From: JBEATZ01 sp041178545
Lineage (GTDB): Bacteria; Planctomycetota; UBA1135; UBA2386
Direction: 5' to 3'
Length of the DNA stretch: 30,524 bases
Assembly: GCA_041178545.1 (NCBI GenBank)
Contig: JBEGVB010000183.1
Span: 1 to 30,524, forward strand
Below the pieces are notes generated by a model. The model was not told the DNA's origin. It saw only the letters and a list, made by a program, of their open reading frames with translations, and did no database searches. How positions within the stretch are numbered: the first letter of the stretch is position 1; the number at the start of each line of letters is the position of its first letter. The position numbers and the translations under genes were made by a program. Positions 1 through 9,285 of this stretch are shown piece after piece.

Positions 1-873
1 TCGAGGCCGACGACCAGTGGTTGATGTACCGCTGCAGCATCTCCAGCGGGATCGCACCCTCGGCCTTCGGGTCCTTGCCCAGCTTGATCAGCTCGGCGGC
101 GCGCTTGGCGATGCGGCCCACGCCGTTCTCGCCGGTCTGCATGTGGTACGCCTCCTCGGTCAGCATGAACTGCGTGGTGCGGGCGAGCGGGTCGAAGCCC
201 GACTCAGCCAGCGAGGCCAGCTGGTACTTGCCGTCGCGGTCCGTGAAGGTCGTGAAGCAGAAGAAGTCGACCCAGTTGTCGATCGGGTAGTTGAAGGCCT
301 CGAGGATGCGCGGGTTGTCCTGGTCGCCGCTGTGGCGCTCCAGCATCGCCTCTGCTTCCTCGCGGCCGTCGCCGCCGAAGTAGGTGTGCAGCAGGTAGAC
401 CATCGCCCAGAGGTGACGGCCTTCCTCGACGTTGACCTGGAACAGCGAGCGCAGGTCGTGCAGCGACGGGGCGGTGTGGCCCAGCATGCGCTGCTGCTCG
501 ACCGACGCGGGCTCGGTGTCACCTTGGGTCACGATCAACCGACGCAGCCGGTTGCGGAACTCGCCGGGGACCTCGTTCCACACGGGGGCACCGAGGTTGT
601 CGCCGAAGTGGATGCGACGGTCGGCAACCGGGTCGGCGAGGAAGATGCCCCAACGGTAGTCGGGCATCTTCACGTAGTCATAGTGCGCCCAGCCACCCTG
701 GCCCACGCCCACTGCGGTGCGCAGGTAGATGTGGTTCTGGTTGAAGTCGGAGGGGCCCATCTCCTTCCACCACTCGAGGAAGGCCGGTTGCCACTTCTCG
801 AGTGCCATCAACAGGCGCTTGTTCTCGCGAAGGCCGACGTTGTTGGGGATCTTTGCTTCGAGGTCGACAACGC

Positions 874-877
<4 letters not shown>
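1..877 (-). CDS. boxB: Benzoyl-CoA 2,3-epoxidase, oxygenase component BoxB (partial, C-terminus off the left edge)
   Basis: The 292 codons seen match the N-terminal part of BoxB, the diiron oxygenase that with reductase BoxA converts benzoyl-CoA to 2,3-epoxybenzoyl-CoA in the cytoplasm. Family members are about 470-480 residues, so roughly the last 40% lies outside the window. Family-typical stretches are NQNHIYLRTA (about residues 46-55), VEEGRHLWAMVYLL (150-163), in which E151/E152 and H155 fit the first diiron ligands, and the later segments FTDRDGKYQLASLAESGFDP and RTTQFMLTEEAYHM. The ATG overlaps the boxC stop as ATGA, and GGAG lies 6 nt upstream, so the two genes are translationally coupled. 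BoxA, a benzoate-CoA ligase and a BoxR-type regulator are not in view and may lie further left. Confidence 0.95.
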
Positions 878-2511
<1,634 letters not shown>

Positions 2512-2584
2512 GTGCGGGTGCAGGGTCAGGAGTCGGTCCGGGCCAGGGTCCGGAGGGGACCGAGGCCGCAGTTTCGGGCGTGGG

Positions 2585-2613
2585 ATTGTGGTGCCGTCCT
2601 GCTCGACCGGCAA
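2585..2613 (-). promoter_or_regulatory. Possible sigma70-type promoter of boxCB
   Basis: Read on the minus strand, TTGCCG (2613-2608) and CACAAT (2590-2585) are separated by 17 nt, each matching 4 of 6 consensus bases. Transcription would start about 65-70 nt before the boxC ATG. The operator-like palindrome lies upstream of this site. Matches this weak are common by chance, so this is tentative. Confidence 0.3.
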
Positions 2614-2643
2614 GCACCATATCGCATCCTGAGCCACTCGGAT

Positions 2644-2663
2644 TCATGCACTATGGTGCATGA
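2644..2663. promoter_or_regulatory. Operator-like palindrome with TGCA-N6-TGCA core upstream of boxC
   Basis: TCATGCAC (2644-2651), a 4-nt TATG spacer and GTGCATGA (2656-2663) form a perfect 8-bp inverted repeat containing TGCA, six bases, then TGCA. From memory, the BzdR/BoxR benzoate regulators were described as recognising TGCA repeats within longer palindromes. The site overlaps the TAG stop of the transporter gene and lies about 133-152 nt before the boxC start. An operator for a BoxR-like repressor responding to benzoyl-CoA is therefore plausible. It could instead be a small terminator hairpin for the transporter transcript, but no U-tract follows. Confidence 0.5.
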
Positions 2664-4270
2664 TTGGCCGGTTCCGGCGGCCCGCCGATCCGTCCCACCA
2701 GCCAGAGGTTCCGTTCGAACAACGAGAGGGCATAGAGCAGACCGGTGGCTCCCTTGGCGTCCATGGCACCGGCGATGGACCCGCGCACCTGCTCCAGCAT
2801 CGGCCCCCGGTCCCCGGTCATCGCCGCCAGCATGGCGCGGTCCTCGGCGGCACCCGACCGGTCGGTCTCCACCAGCTGGGTGAGGATCGCATGCAGGCCC
2901 TCGGTCATCGAGGTGAGCATCAACTCTGCTGTGGAGCCCGGCTCGGCCCTGGTGGATGCAGCGAAGCGGGCGACCTCCTCCAGCAACTGGTCGAGCGACC
3001 GTTGCCGCATGTCGAGTGCGAGGAGGCGGTGGCTGTCCGCTGCCTCGAGCGAGGACTCCATCTGGTCGCCAATGGCCTCCCTGACCTCGGCACCGAGCGA
3101 CCGTGCGCCCTTGTGCAACTCGTCCACCTCGCGTGCAGAGCGCGTGCCCTCACCCCGGATGCCGTCGAGGAGGTCGGGCAGGCAGGCGACGATGCGGCTC
3201 TGTTCGCGCGCGACGAGGTCGAGTGCCGTCTGGGCGTCGCAGCCGTCCGCCAACGCGAGGTAGCGCGGGCTGGCGAGGTCCTCCTCGGTGGTGGGTGGGC
3301 TCCAGCGCGCGAGCCAGGACTCCCACCTGGAGGAGAATGCGGCGGCGATGACGACGCAGAGCCCTTGCTGGACCGCGAAGGCGAGGGCCATGCGCTTGGC
3401 CGGGTCCATCACGCCAAGGTGGCCGAACAGATCCGTGACGCCCGGGGACTGGCGCACGGCCTCGATGGCCGTGACGGCTGCCAGCACCACGCCGGCAGCG
3501 GAGTTGATGCATGCCTGGAACAGCGCCAGCTGGCGCGGCAGGCCGCGCAACCCGGAGCCGAGGAGCATCGTCGTGATGCCGACGCCCACCCCGGTGCCGT
3601 GGACCACCATGGCACCCTGCACCTCCGTGAAGAGGTCGCTCGTGGTGAGTGCGACCACGATCACGACGATGGCGGACGTGGACTGGATCACGAGCCGTGC
3701 AGCGACACCGAGCAGGAAGCCGAACGAGAGGGAACTGCTCAGCAGGGCCGCGACGTCGACGAACCACTCCTGCCGCGGCACCGGTGCCGTCGCCTGCTTG
3801 AGGAGCTCGAGTCCCAGCATCAGCAGGCCGACCATGAAGGTCCCGCGCCACAGCGGCAGCAGCGGTCGCCCGGCGCGGATGGTCGAGAGCAGGCCACCCG
3901 TCCCGAGCGTGTAGAGGATCGCCGGGACGATGTCGAACGCGGCAAGGAACGGCAGCAGGACCGTTCCCACGTTGGCCCATGCCACCATCCCGAGCCCGCG
4001 CCGCAGCACGAGTGCACCGCTGCCGACCATGCCGGTCACGAGGAACGCTGCGGCCGTCGCGCTCTGGGTGAGCATCCCGAGCCCGAAGCCCCACGCCCCG
4101 GCAAGGGCCGGGCTGCCGGTGAACCGCGCGATCTGCCTGCGCACCGAGCGGCCGGCAAAGGCCGTCAGGGTCGACTTGACCCCGTCGAGTCCGTGGAAGA
4201 AGAGCGCCAGCCCGGCGAGGAACGAGCCGAGGGCCACGAGGGCCGAGAACTCACCTTGGTCAGGGAGCAT
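2651..4270 (-). CDS. Na+/phosphate cotransporter family protein with PhoU-like C-terminal domain
   Basis: 539 residues. Residues 1-340 are hydrophobic and contain the duplicated QS motifs of the PNaS (NptA/YjbB-type) family: TQSATAAAF at about 68-76 and IQSTSAIVVIV at about 195-205. Residues from about 345 on are soluble, charged and helical, as in the PhoU-like tail of bacterial family members. Expected role: sodium-coupled phosphate movement across the inner membrane, with the tail perhaps regulating flux. The ATG overlaps the end of the upstream membrane-protein gene by 11 bp, and GAGG lies 8 nt upstream, so the pair is co-translated. The stop sits inside the palindrome before boxC. Substrate and transport direction cannot be read from the sequence. 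Confidence 0.88.
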   Translation of the reverse strand: MLPDQGEFSALVALGSFLAGLALFFHGLDGVKSTLTAFAGRSVRRQIARFTGSPALAGAWGFGLGMLTQSATAAAFLVTGMVGSGALVLRRGLGMVAWANVGTVLLPFLAAFDIVPAILYTLGTGGLLSTIRAGRPLLPLWRGTFMVGLLMLGLELLKQATAPVPRQEWFVDVAALLSSSLSFGFLLGVAARLVIQSTSAIVVIVVALTTSDLFTEVQGAMVVHGTGVGVGITTMLLGSGLRGLPRQLALFQACINSAAGVVLAAVTAIEAVRQSPGVTDLFGHLGVMDPAKRMALAFAVQQGLCVVIAAAFSSRWESWLARWSPPTTEEDLASPRYLALADGCDAQTALDLVAREQSRIVACLPDLLDGIRGEGTRSAREVDELHKGARSLGAEVREAIGDQMESSLEAADSHRLLALDMRQRSLDQLLEEVARFAASTRAEPGSTAELMLTSMTEGLHAILTQLVETDRSGAAEDRAMLAAMTGDRGPMLEQVRGSIAGAMDAKGATGLLYALSLFERNLWLVGRIGGPPEPANHAP

Positions 4271-4934
4271 CCCCGGAACCTCGGATCGAACGGGTCGTGC
4301 TCCAGACGATCCATGCGATGCCGACGAGGGACTCGACCATCAGGACCTCCGTGAGCAGGCGCATCCTCTCGTCTCTCGACCTGGAGGCTCGTTCGTACTC
4401 CGCCACTGCCTCGTCGCGCAGCTCGGCTGCGATGGCGCGGACCTGCTCGCTCAGGCTGCGATCCTTCCCGCGCAGTGCTGCGTCCATGGTCCTAGCGTCC
4501 GCAGCGGGCACCGTGGCGCGGCCCACCAGCTGCTGGTCGTATTCCTGCTGGAGGACTGCCATCTCCGACGTCAGTCGCTCCATGGCCGGCTTCCGGGTGG
4601 GTCGGGCCCGCTCCACCAGCGAGGCAAGGCGCCCGAGTTCCTCGGCCATCTCCTTGCGCTCCGCAACGAACCCGGCGTGGTGCTTCGCGTAGTCCGCCTC
4701 GACCGAGCCCCGCAGCAGGATGTTCTTCCACTCCTGGACCTGCCGCTTGAACGCTCCTTCCACTGCGAGTGCGCTCGCACCCGACTGCTGGAACAGGACG
4801 AGTTGGTCCGTGGAGCGTGCGTCTGCGCCGCGGATCATGCCCAGACCCATCACTGCAGTGGTGGCGACCACCACCAGGCCGAGCGCCGCGCCGGTCCCGA
4901 GCCTGCGTACGCCGCGCAACCGCTGGCCGCTCAC
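4260..4934 (-). CDS. Membrane protein with MCP-like four-helix-bundle sensor region, no output domain
   Basis: 224 residues: a Lys/Arg-rich start, a transmembrane helix at about 14-34, a long charged helical region (about 40-190) like the 4HB ligand-binding bundle of chemoreceptors and sensor kinases, and a second hydrophobic helix at about 194-213 with a short tail. No HAMP, kinase, cyclase or chemoreceptor signalling domain follows, so the topology is sensor-like with nothing to signal through in the same chain. The GTG start overlaps the STAS stop as GTGA, and the 3' end overlaps the transporter gene by 11 bp, making a tightly coupled three-gene unit. A role in sensing for, or modulating, the STAS protein or the transporter is inference. 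The region could also be a simple coiled-coil membrane protein. Confidence 0.7.
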   Translation of the reverse strand: MSGQRLRGVRRLGTGAALGLVVVATTAVMGLGMIRGADARSTDQLVLFQQSGASALAVEGAFKRQVQEWKNILLRGSVEADYAKHHAGFVAERKEMAEELGRLASLVERARPTRKPAMERLTSEMAVLQQEYDQQLVGRATVPAADARTMDAALRGKDRSLSEQVRAIAAELRDEAVAEYERASRSRDERMRLLTEVLMVESLVGIAWIVWSTTRSIRGSGDAP

Positions 4935-5281
4935 TGTGCGGCACCCAGGGCAGCTGCGAGGTCTGCGTGGATGCCGAGGAAGGGAGCGATGCCGGCGAAC
5001 TCGAAGACCTGGCGGACCATCGGCCGCAGCCCAGCGGCATCGACCCTCCCACTGCCCGGGCGGAGCCTGCGTGCAACCGCGGTGAACACCCGGATGCCGG
5101 CCGAGGACACGAACTCGGTCGCGGAGCAGTCGAACAGGGCGTGACGGACACCCTCGGCGAGGGCGCTTTCCACCTGCTGGAGCACGGTCTCACCGTTGGT
5201 CCCGTCGAGCCGCCTGGGGAGCACCACGACGAGGAGGTCGCCTTGGCGTCGGAGTTCTGCGGGGACTGGAGCAGTGGACAT
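4931..5281 (-). CDS. STAS-domain protein, anti-anti-sigma factor type
   Basis: 116 residues spanning one STAS domain. The core reads ALFDCSATEFVSSAGIRVF at about 48-66. By alignment with SpoIIAA, S60 is the position phosphorylated by an anti-sigma kinase, and the usual aspartate is present at D51. Proteins of this size normally bind a serine kinase/anti-sigma factor in the cytoplasm and release a sigma factor or effector. No partner kinase is in the window. It is the first gene of the minus-strand run and overlaps the next gene by 4 bp. Pairing with a membrane sensor-like protein and a phosphate transporter is unusual and suggests a partner-switch module. Confidence 0.85.
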   Translation of the reverse strand: MSTAPVPAELRRQGDLLVVVLPRRLDGTNGETVLQQVESALAEGVRHALFDCSATEFVSSAGIRVFTAVARRLRPGSGRVDAAGLRPMVRQVFEFAGIAPFLGIHADLAAALGAAQ

Positions 5282-5364
5282 GAGGGGGGTGGTTTACCGC
5301 CTGGGCTGCCGTGGGACGATGGCGTCGCGGTCCCGTCCGACAATCTTCACGGAAGCCGACCTTG

Positions 5365-5414
5365 CTCCCGGGTCCCACGGGGTTGCTTCCCGCCGGTCCG
5401 CCTCGACCCGGGAG
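5365..5414 (+). repeat. 10-bp perfect inverted repeat before the membrane-protein gene
   Basis: CTCCCGGGTC (5365-5374) and GACCCGGGAG (5405-5414) are perfect inverted copies separated by 30 nt. The right arm ends 18 nt before the probable ATG at 5433, so a plus-strand transcript would carry a stable hairpin close to the start codon. It lies in the 151-bp divergent gap between the STAS gene and this operon. It could be a regulator site or a translation-controlling leader hairpin. Confidence 0.5.
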
Positions 5415-5432
5415 TGCCCCGATGCCGATGAG

Positions 5433-6479
5433 ATGGGCTCGATGCCACCGCGAACTGCGCGCCGACTGAACCAACTGGCCCGCGCGCTGACCCTCGTGTC
5501 CAGCGCGGTGGCTGCCTGCGTGTGCGGGGTCTGGGCATGGTCGCCCGGGACGGTGCACGGGCTGGAGGCGAGGCTGCTGCAGCACCAGCGCCAGCGCTGG
5601 GTCGACGGGTTCCTCGCCGCTGCGGACCATGTCGACCCTGCCGAACGTCTGGGAGCCCTCGACGCACTCGCCGGGCAGGTCACCGCCCGGGGCAAGCTCG
5701 ACCGGTCGCTGGTGCTCGCGCAGGAAGTGGCGCGCCAGGCTGCGGCACTGCACATGGCTGCAGGGAACCCCGAGGCGGCAGCACGCCACGCGCGGCGGCT
5801 CGTGGCCATGGACCCGCGCAACGTGGGCGACGTGGCGCTGGCGGTCCGCGTGCTGGGTGCGCGCCCCGAGACCCTTGCCGAGGCACTCGAACTCCTGCAG
5901 GTGACGGTTGCAGCAGTGCCGGCGGCACGCGCCGTGGTCGAGGCAGGCTTCGAACTGATGGTGCGCAGTGGCGACCTCGACGGGGCAGCGCGCCTCGCCG
6001 TGGCAGCATGGCGACAACCTGCCTCCAACCGTTGGCAGGTCGCATGGTCGGACGAGGCGATGGAGCACGCCTGGTTCCTGCCCGCGCGCGAGGGCGCAGG
6101 TGGTGTCGAGGCCCGGTTCCGCGTGGACCGCGACGTGAGCTGGCTGCGGGTGCTCACCCCGGAGGGCGCCGCGATGGAAGTCGGTGCGGCCCGCATCGGC
6201 ACCGAGTCGGACGGAGGCGCCACGAGGTGGACCGAAGGTGCCGACATGGAGGTCCGCGCGGACGGCACCGGCAGCGCGGCCCTGCAGTTCGAGTTCCCCA
6301 CTGCGCAGGCGCGCGGCACCACGTTCGTCTTTCGCGCCGCGGTCCGGCCGCGGGTCGCTCGCTGGCTCGCCGAACTCGTCAACGGACCCTCCGGCAGTGC
6401 GGTGGCACGGCACGCGGCAGGTGCGGCAGGTGACGTCCTGCATGCCGAGTACGTCGCACTCCGGGAGGCGGCCAGGTGA
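5433..6479 (+). CDS. Membrane-anchored helical-repeat protein of unknown function
   Basis: About 348 residues, not recognised as a named family. An Arg-rich start precedes one transmembrane helix (about 17-36). Residues 40-190 are Ala-rich amphipathic helices, with stretches such as LHMAAGNPEAAARHARRLVAMDPRN that resemble TPR repeats. The last 150 residues look like a beta-rich extracytoplasmic domain. The start is uncertain: ATGs at 5433 and 5442 both keep the membrane anchor, while the open frame upstream to 5196 is Arg/Ser-rich noise opposite the STAS gene. The TGA overlaps the GTG of the CotH-like gene (GTGA), so the two proteins are probably made together and may form a complex at the cell envelope. 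Confidence 0.7.
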   Translation: MGSMPPRTARRLNQLARALTLVSSAVAACVCGVWAWSPGTVHGLEARLLQHQRQRWVDGFLAAADHVDPAERLGALDALAGQVTARGKLDRSLVLAQEVARQAAALHMAAGNPEAAARHARRLVAMDPRNVGDVALAVRVLGARPETLAEALELLQVTVAAVPAARAVVEAGFELMVRSGDLDGAARLAVAAWRQPASNRWQVAWSDEAMEHAWFLPAREGAGGVEARFRVDRDVSWLRVLTPEGAAMEVGAARIGTESDGGATRWTEGADMEVRADGTGSAALQFEFPTAQARGTTFVFRAAVRPRVARWLAELVNGPSGSAVARHAAGAAGDVLHAEYVALREAAR

Positions 6480-9259
6480 GGCGTCTCGCGCACATGGCGT
6501 GGGAACGCGGGTGGCTGCTCCTGCTGCCGTTCCTCGCCGTGTTCGCACACTGGGCGGCGTCCACGTGGCGGCACTGGAGCACCTTTGGTCTGCGCCTCGA
6601 CACGTCTCCGTACACGGTGACCCTGCACGACAGCGGGTTGCTGCACGCACAGCACCTGTTGCGCAGTGCCGCGACCGGGCTCCGGCACGTGGACCCCCTG
6701 CACACGACGGCGGGTCGCTCGGTGCGCGCCGTGGAACTGTTCGTGGCCGAGTCCGACCTCGCGCAGCTGGAGGGCAACCTGCCCTACTCGGGTGACGACT
6801 TCGTCGATGCCACGATGCGTTGTGGGGGGACCGAGCACGAGGTGCGCGTCCGGCACCGCGGCGACAACCTGCCGCACTGGGGCCACTTCAAGAAGTCGTA
6901 CCGGGTGCGCGTCCGCAAGGGTGGCGCACTCGACGGCATGGTCGAGTTCAACCTGGTGGTTGCCAAGCTGCCGGAACAACACAACAACCTGCTGGCCTCC
7001 GAGCTTGCGGCCGCGCTGGGCGTGATGGCCCCGCGCACCGAGCTCGCGCAGGTGTGGCTCAACGGCAGGTTCCACGGCCTCTACGAACTGGTCGAGCAGC
7101 TGGGCGCGCAGACGCTGCGCAACCACGGCCGCGTCCCCGGCGCGATCCACTCGGGGGACCTGGTGCTCCGGGACGCCTGGACGGGGACGCCCAACCGCGT
7201 GTTCGAGAACGCGCTGCAGTGGGAGGTGGTGGGTGCCGTCGGCGTGCCCACGGCGGCGGTGCGTGCACCGCTGGTCGAACTCGTGCGGGTCCTCAACGAG
7301 CCGTGGTCCGAGTCCGTGCTGGAGCGGCTCGAGCAACTCGTCGACATCGAGGCCTTTGCGCGCTTCTCGGCCCTGGAGGTGCTCACCCAGAGCCACCACG
7401 ACGACGAGACGCACAACTGGCGCCTGCACCACGACCCGGCCACCGGGCGCTTCGAGCCCATCGTCTGGGACCTGATGCCGTGGGGCGAGACCTCCCGCAT
7501 CGCCGACGGGGGCGGCCCCGAGCTGGACCCGGTGTTCTCCCACCTGCACGAGGCGCTGCACTGCCATGCCGGTTTCCTCGCCGAGAGGCATCGTGTGCTC
7601 GAACGTTTCTTCGCGACAGGCGGCGACACCCGCCTGCTCGCCGCGGTCGATGCACGTTTCGCCACTGCCCTCGAGCTGTTGCGCGCGGACCGCAACGCGA
7701 TGCCCCAGGACGACGCGGCCATCCGCGACGCGATGGCCGGGATGAGGCGGTACCTCGTGGACACCCTCGACGGCGTGCGCACGGCCCTTGCCGCCGGTGC
7801 CGGGGCGCGCTGGTCCGTGCCGGAGGGCGAGGGCCGTGGCCTGTTGCTCGCCGTGGGCGGGCCCGGGGTGCTGGGGCGGGTGGAGCTGCGCTTCCGCAGC
7901 CCGCTCTCGCCCGGGTCCCTGCGCCTCCGCCTGCAGCGCGACGGAGCCGTGCAGGAACTGCCGCTCGTCGGTCGCTGGCAGCACGGCGGATCCAGCCTGT
8001 TCGTGGAGCTGGACCTCGTTGCCGCCCGCGCCCGACTGCTCGGCAGGCGTGCTGGCGCGAACCAGGCGCGCTGCACGCGGCGCGTGCTCGAGCCTGCGGT
8101 CGTCGAACTCGTCGGGGAGGACGTGGAGTGGGACCAACTCGTCGAGGTGCGCGGCGACGGTCGCGTGCTGGCACTGGACCGGAAGCTGCAGCTCCTGCCG
8201 TGCAACGACCTCCACCGGCTGGTGGTGGCGCGCGACGCAGGTCCCCTCCTCGTGTCCGGCGCGTGGGACATCGCGGGAGCCCACGTGGTCCGGCACCCGG
8301 TGCGCATTGCGCCGGGCACCGTGGTGCGACTCGCGCCCGGCGCAACCCTGCGCTTCGAGTCCCAGCTGGTCGCGGAGGGCACCGCGGAGCAGCCAGTTCG
8401 TTTCGTCCCGGCTGCCGACGCCCCATGGGGGGCCGTGGCGTTCGTGGGGGAGGGCGCCAGCGGCTCGGTCCTGCGGCACTGCGAGTTCCTGGGCGGCAGC
8501 AGTCACACCGACCCCGTCGCTCCCCTCGAGGCCATGGTGTCGGTGCAGGCAACGCGCCTCGTGCGCTTCGTCCAGTGCACCTTCCGTGACGCCCCAGCAG
8601 CAGCCCTCCAGGTGCAGTTGCTTGCTGCCGATGCGGAGTTCGACCAGTGCCGGTTCGAGGCCGCTGCACAGGACGCACTCGGCGCCGACACCAGTCGACT
8701 GGCCGTGCGGGGGTGCACGTTCCTCGGCGCAGGCGCGGACGCGCTCCGGTTGTGGGCCAGCAGCGCCTTGGTGACCGACTCGACCTTCGTGCGCACCGGC
8801 CGGTGTGCGGTTGTGCTCCACGACGGTGCTCGTGCGCTGGTGCTGCGAACCCGTGTCGATGCCGCGGTGGTCGGCATGTCCGCCCGGGACGGCTCGGTGC
8901 TCCATGCCGCCAACTGTGCGCTCACCCAGTGCAGCCAGCCGCTCCTCGCAGAGTCCACCGAGCCACGGCACCGCCCGGGCGGGACCGTGCACCTGCTGCA
9001 GAGCACGGTCGGTAGCAGTCCCTCGCAGCCGGCAGTGGACCGTGCCTCGGCGATGGCTCTCGTCGGTTGCGGACTGGGCTGGCAACCTGCAGGCTCGGAC
9101 CTGCGTCTCCCCGACGGTTCGCTGCCCCGCGGGCGCATCGTGCACGAGGCCGTGCGCAGCGAGTCTTCCCGACGGCTGCCCGTCGAGCTGCTGGACGCGG
9201 TGCCCGGTGCCATGGCGGCATGGCAGACCATTCGCGATGACGTGCGCGGCATCCCGTGA
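6476..9259 (+). CDS. Membrane-anchored CotH-kinase-like protein with C-terminal right-handed beta-helix
   Basis: 927 residues. A signal anchor (about 13-30) is followed by a CotH-like kinase domain (about 85-340). Its landmarks are HRGDN (127-131), KKSYRVRVRKG (139-149), GRFHGLYELVEQ (197-208) and HNWRLHHDPATGRFEPIVWD (313-332), the last matching the CotH block with a catalytic Asp before it and the WD metal-binding motif. CotH proteins are atypical kinases that phosphorylate other proteins. From about residue 590 on the sequence has short beta-rungs with repeated Cys/Phe spacing (FVQCTFRD, FDQCRFEA, VRGCTFLG), typical of a parallel beta-helix. The GTG start is favoured because GGGAGG lies 7 nt upstream and GTG overlaps the preceding stop. 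The substrate is unknown; the helix may bind glycans. Confidence 0.85.
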   Translation: MRRLAHMAWERGWLLLLPFLAVFAHWAASTWRHWSTFGLRLDTSPYTVTLHDSGLLHAQHLLRSAATGLRHVDPLHTTAGRSVRAVELFVAESDLAQLEGNLPYSGDDFVDATMRCGGTEHEVRVRHRGDNLPHWGHFKKSYRVRVRKGGALDGMVEFNLVVAKLPEQHNNLLASELAAALGVMAPRTELAQVWLNGRFHGLYELVEQLGAQTLRNHGRVPGAIHSGDLVLRDAWTGTPNRVFENALQWEVVGAVGVPTAAVRAPLVELVRVLNEPWSESVLERLEQLVDIEAFARFSALEVLTQSHHDDETHNWRLHHDPATGRFEPIVWDLMPWGETSRIADGGGPELDPVFSHLHEALHCHAGFLAERHRVLERFFATGGDTRLLAAVDARFATALELLRADRNAMPQDDAAIRDAMAGMRRYLVDTLDGVRTALAAGAGARWSVPEGEGRGLLLAVGGPGVLGRVELRFRSPLSPGSLRLRLQRDGAVQELPLVGRWQHGGSSLFVELDLVAARARLLGRRAGANQARCTRRVLEPAVVELVGEDVEWDQLVEVRGDGRVLALDRKLQLLPCNDLHRLVVARDAGPLLVSGAWDIAGAHVVRHPVRIAPGTVVRLAPGATLRFESQLVAEGTAEQPVRFVPAADAPWGAVAFVGEGASGSVLRHCEFLGGSSHTDPVAPLEAMVSVQATRLVRFVQCTFRDAPAAALQVQLLAADAEFDQCRFEAAAQDALGADTSRLAVRGCTFLGAGADALRLWASSALVTDSTFVRTGRCAVVLHDGARALVLRTRVDAAVVGMSARDGSVLHAANCALTQCSQPLLAESTEPRHRPGGTVHLLQSTVGSSPSQPAVDRASAMALVGCGLGWQPAGSDLRLPDGSLPRGRIVHEAVRSESSRRLPVELLDAVPGAMAAWQTIRDDVRGIP

Positions 9260-9285
9260 GGTAGGCTCGCTCCGCGGACCCCTGC

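Noticed and set aside
2512..2637. N-terminal extension of BoxC from the ATG at 2637
   Set aside because: The 42 extra residues are Pro/Arg-rich and unlike BoxC N-termini, and they would overlap the possible promoter region.
2660..4354. A 564-codon plus-strand frame opposite the Na/Pi transporter
   Set aside because: The product is an Arg/Glu/His-rich string without domains, while the minus strand has clear transporter motifs and tight gene overlaps.
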